Positions 62,214-64,000 of a DNA stretch of 64,000 nt are shown here, in pieces; within the stretch, counting starts at the first letter, position 1, and every line of letters starts with the position of its first letter. The notes under the pieces were generated by a model. It ran no database searches, was not told the DNA's origin, and was given only the letters and a program-made list of their open reading frames with translations. The position numbers were made by a program, and so were the translations under genes. The stretch is from assembly GCA_028869135.1 (NCBI GenBank), contig JAGWTC010000011.1, positions 26,922 through 90,921 of the forward strand, written 5' to 3'. This stretch comes from Rhodocyclaceae bacterium (GTDB lineage Bacteria > Pseudomonadota > Gammaproteobacteria > Burkholderiales > Rhodocyclaceae).

Positions 62214-62933
62214 TTAAGCGCCGGCAACTCGAGGCTCGAATTTCGGGAATGCGAAAGTCTCGCGATCTCTGATGACGATTGCCAGTTGATTTCGGATGTA
62301 AATGATGTAGCCGCAAATCAGTCCGATACCTAGTGCCAACTCCCACTTGATGCGCTGGCTTTCCAGTTGTGAGAGGTGATGGGTGTGGTCCTGGATATAT
62401 GCAAGAACGGCCTCGCGGTCTTTAAACATGAGCTCGTTTTGATCGATAGGGTTCTTCATTGTTAAGAGTTGAGAAATTGCGTTCTCAAGCATAACCATTG
62501 CGGTTGCGCTGCTAACTCCAACGTCTACACCTGGGCCTACCGAGGCGAATATCTGGCGCACAAGACTCGCATGATCTTGGAGATCAAAGGCGATTGTCTT
62601 GTGAGCTAAATCATTGCGGAGTTTTCTGAAGAGATGAATTGCCTCGACTAATGCGGTGGGTAACAGGCGGCATGTGTACGCCACGTCCAACTTTGCAGAC
62701 AATCCACCAAATGGACCTGTGAAGCTGAATATCTCTTTCTTCCTGTTGTTACTTGTAGATTGGGGAAGCAAAGCTTCAAAGAACTTTTTTAGTTGTTCGT
62801 CTATCTGAGACGCACCTAGCAGTATTGCGCCGCGATCCGACTCCGAGATAATGACCGGGAGCAATTCGGCAAGATATTGATCTACCTCCGGATGATCCAT
62901 GAAGCATTGCGACGGGACAGACGTATCAGTCAT
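62214..62933 (-). CDS. MltR-like protein with membrane segment
   Basis: The 239-residue protein has the MltR-type helical core: [53 protein letters not shown]. MltR represses mannitol genes in E. coli, but many homologues occur outside sugar operons. A hydrophobic segment near 203-221 ([17 protein letters not shown]) and a juxtamembrane part are added here. The gene is clearly more AT-rich than the neighbours, suggesting recent acquisition. The function here is unknown. Confidence 0.65.
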   Translation of the reverse strand: MTDTSVPSQCFMDHPEVDQYLAELLPVIISESDRGAILLGASQIDEQLKKFFEALLPQSTSNNRKKEIFSFTGPFGGLSAKLDVAYTCRLLPTALVEAIHLFRKLRNDLAHKTIAFDLQDHASLVRQIFASVGPGVDVGVSSATAMVMLENAISQLLTMKNPIDQNELMFKDREAVLAYIQDHTHHLSQLESQRIKWELALGIGLICGYIIYIRNQLAIVIRDRETFAFPKFEPRVAGA

Positions 62934-63023
62934 GAAGGCGCCTAATAGTTATTAATCTGACTCACCGGCCAGCCTATGAGTGATTAATATAACGCATTGC
63001 TATTAGGTGACGCGTCGCAAATA

Positions 63024-63050
63024 CAAAGGGCTCCGCAAGGGAGCCCTTTG
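63024..63050. terminator. Hairpin at the 3' end of tex
   Basis: CAAAGGGCTCC/GGAGCCCTTTG with a 5-nt loop, 20 bp from the tex stop. On the minus strand it is followed by TATTTG. Confidence 0.7.
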
Positions 63051-63069
63051 TGTGTGAGCCTATACAGCT

Positions 63070-64000
63070 TCAGCGCTTCAGCTTGGCAAACGCCGCCGCC
63101 ATTGCGTTTTCCTGTTGCGGCGCGTTGCGGTTGTTGCTGTGGCGTTGCACGTCGCGGCTGGAGGCCGTGCGGTCATTGCGTTGACCGTTGCCTTCGGGGC
63201 GCTTGGTGCTGACTTCGTCGGTCAGACGCATCGTTAGGGCGATGCGCTTGCGCGGGATGTCGACTTCGAGCACCTTGACCTTGACCACGTCGCCGGCCTT
63301 GACGACTTCGTGCGGATCCTTGACGAACTTGTTGGACAGGGCCGAGACGTGAACCAAACCGTCCTGGTGGACGCCGATGTCGACGAAGGCGCCGAAGGCG
63401 GCGACGTTGGTGACGACGCCTTCGAGCTGCATGCCGGGCAGCAGGTCCTTCAAGTCTTCGACGCCTTCCTTGAAGGTGGCGCTCTTGAATTCGGGACGCG
63501 GGTCGCGGCCGGGCTTTTCGAGTTCCTTGAGAATGTCCTGCACGGTGGGCAGACCGAATTTCTCGTCGGTGTACTTGTCGGCCTTGAGCGCGCGCACGGT
63601 GCTGCTGTCGCCGATCACTTCCTTCACGCTCTTCTGGATGTCGGCGAGGATTTTCTCGACGACCGGATAGGCTTCCGGGTGGACCGAAGAAGCGTCGAGC
63701 GGATTGTCGCCTTCGTTGATGCGCAGGAAGCCGGCGGCCTGCTCGAAGGTCTTGTCACCTAGACGCGGCACGGACTTGAGCGCATCGCGGTTGGCGAAGC
63801 GACCATTGGCGTCGCGGTGGGCGACGATATTGGCGGCGAGCGTGCTGTTAAGGCCGGAGATGCGCGCCAGCAGCGGGGCGCTGGCGGTGTTCACATCGAC
63901 GCCGACGGCGTTCACGCAGTCCTCGACCACGGCGTCGAGCGACTTGGCCAGCTTGGTCTGCGATACGTCGTGCTGGTACTGGCCGACGCCGATGGCCTTG
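63070..64000 (-). CDS. tex: Transcription accessory protein Tex, C-terminal part (partial)
   Basis: The frame runs off the right edge; about 310 of an expected 750-780 residues are present. Visible are the end of the HhH segment ([14 protein letters not shown], then [38 protein letters not shown]) and the S1 RNA-binding domain ([41 protein letters not shown]). It ends in an Asn/Arg/Gln-rich tail. Tex promotes transcription-linked RNA/DNA handling and is essential in some species. Confidence 0.96.
   Translation of the reverse strand, partial: KAIGVGQYQHDVSQTKLAKSLDAVVEDCVNAVGVDVNTASAPLLARISGLNSTLAANIVAHRDANGRFANRDALKSVPRLGDKTFEQAAGFLRINEGDNPLDASSVHPEAYPVVEKILADIQKSVKEVIGDSSTVRALKADKYTDEKFGLPTVQDILKELEKPGRDPRPEFKSATFKEGVEDLKDLLPGMQLEGVVTNVAAFGAFVDIGVHQDGLVHVSALSNKFVKDPHEVVKAGDVVKVKVLEVDIPRKRIALTMRLTDEVSTKRPEGNGQRNDRTASSRDVQRHSNNRNAPQQENAMAAAFAKLKR

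Overview
The window looks like chromosomal DNA of a GC-rich betaproteobacterium, probably Rhodocyclales or a relative. This is inferred from gene families and synteny (petABC-sspA-sspB, rpsF-priB-rpsR-rplI, alaA-hom/thrC, tctDE/tctCBA, NAD-dependent formate dehydrogenase), not from a database search. No rRNA or CRISPR array was seen. One tRNA gene is present.

Layout. 0-6 kb: end of an unknown gene, a class III CoA-transferase, the cytochrome bc1 operon petABC, then sspA and sspB. 6.0-12.4 kb: a compact integrated element at tRNA-Arg(CCT). It has nine leftward genes (P4-type integrase, three unknown ORFs, AlpA, a winged-helix-like ORF, a lambda O-like initiator with internal iterons, a DnaC-type loader and one baseplate-hub-like protein). 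It is bounded by direct repeats and carries shared arm-type sites at both ends. It has the architecture of a minimal phage satellite. 12.5-18.6 kb: peroxiredoxin, Uup, a FliD-like protein, an HDOD protein and the rpsF-priB-rpsR-rplI ribosomal operon. 18.6-27.9 kb: a molybdenum block, with a short ModE-like regulator, modABC, and an overlapping leftward operon (TonB receptor, solute-binding protein, di-heme protein, small molybdopterin-domain protein, NifQ-like protein). ModE-box-like sequences lie in front of both modA and the TonB operon. 27.9-31.1 kb: a LysR regulator, metal-independent formate dehydrogenase, and an isolated fdsD. 31.3-40 kb: dnaB, a CbbR-like regulator, a yybP-ykoY riboswitch driving a TerC-UspA fusion, phoH, bcp, an ArnD-like protein that has lost its catalytic motifs, an EamA-like protein and an Mth938-like protein. 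40-51 kb: alaA and hom, then tctD-tctE, a second terC and tctCBA, then thrC. 51-64 kb: small genes, the biotin genes bioA-bioF-bioD, an M20 amidohydrolase, an old yellow enzyme, GST, a SpeE-like protein, hslO, an ArsC-like protein, selO, a VF530 protein, an MltR-like membrane protein and the end of tex.

How the parts work together. The strongest candidates for something undescribed are (1) the roughly 6.3-kb satellite-like island, with its own integration, regulation and replication modules but only one virion-type gene, and (2) the molybdenum block, where sequence and predicted operators suggest that an outer-membrane TonB receptor, an orphan binding protein and periplasmic redox proteins form one molybdate-responsive regulon with ModABC. 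Two usually contiguous gene sets look interrupted: rplI and dnaB by the Mo/formate block, and hom and thrC by the tct block. Several enzymes show loss of hallmark residues (ArnD-like, Hsp33, NifQ-like).
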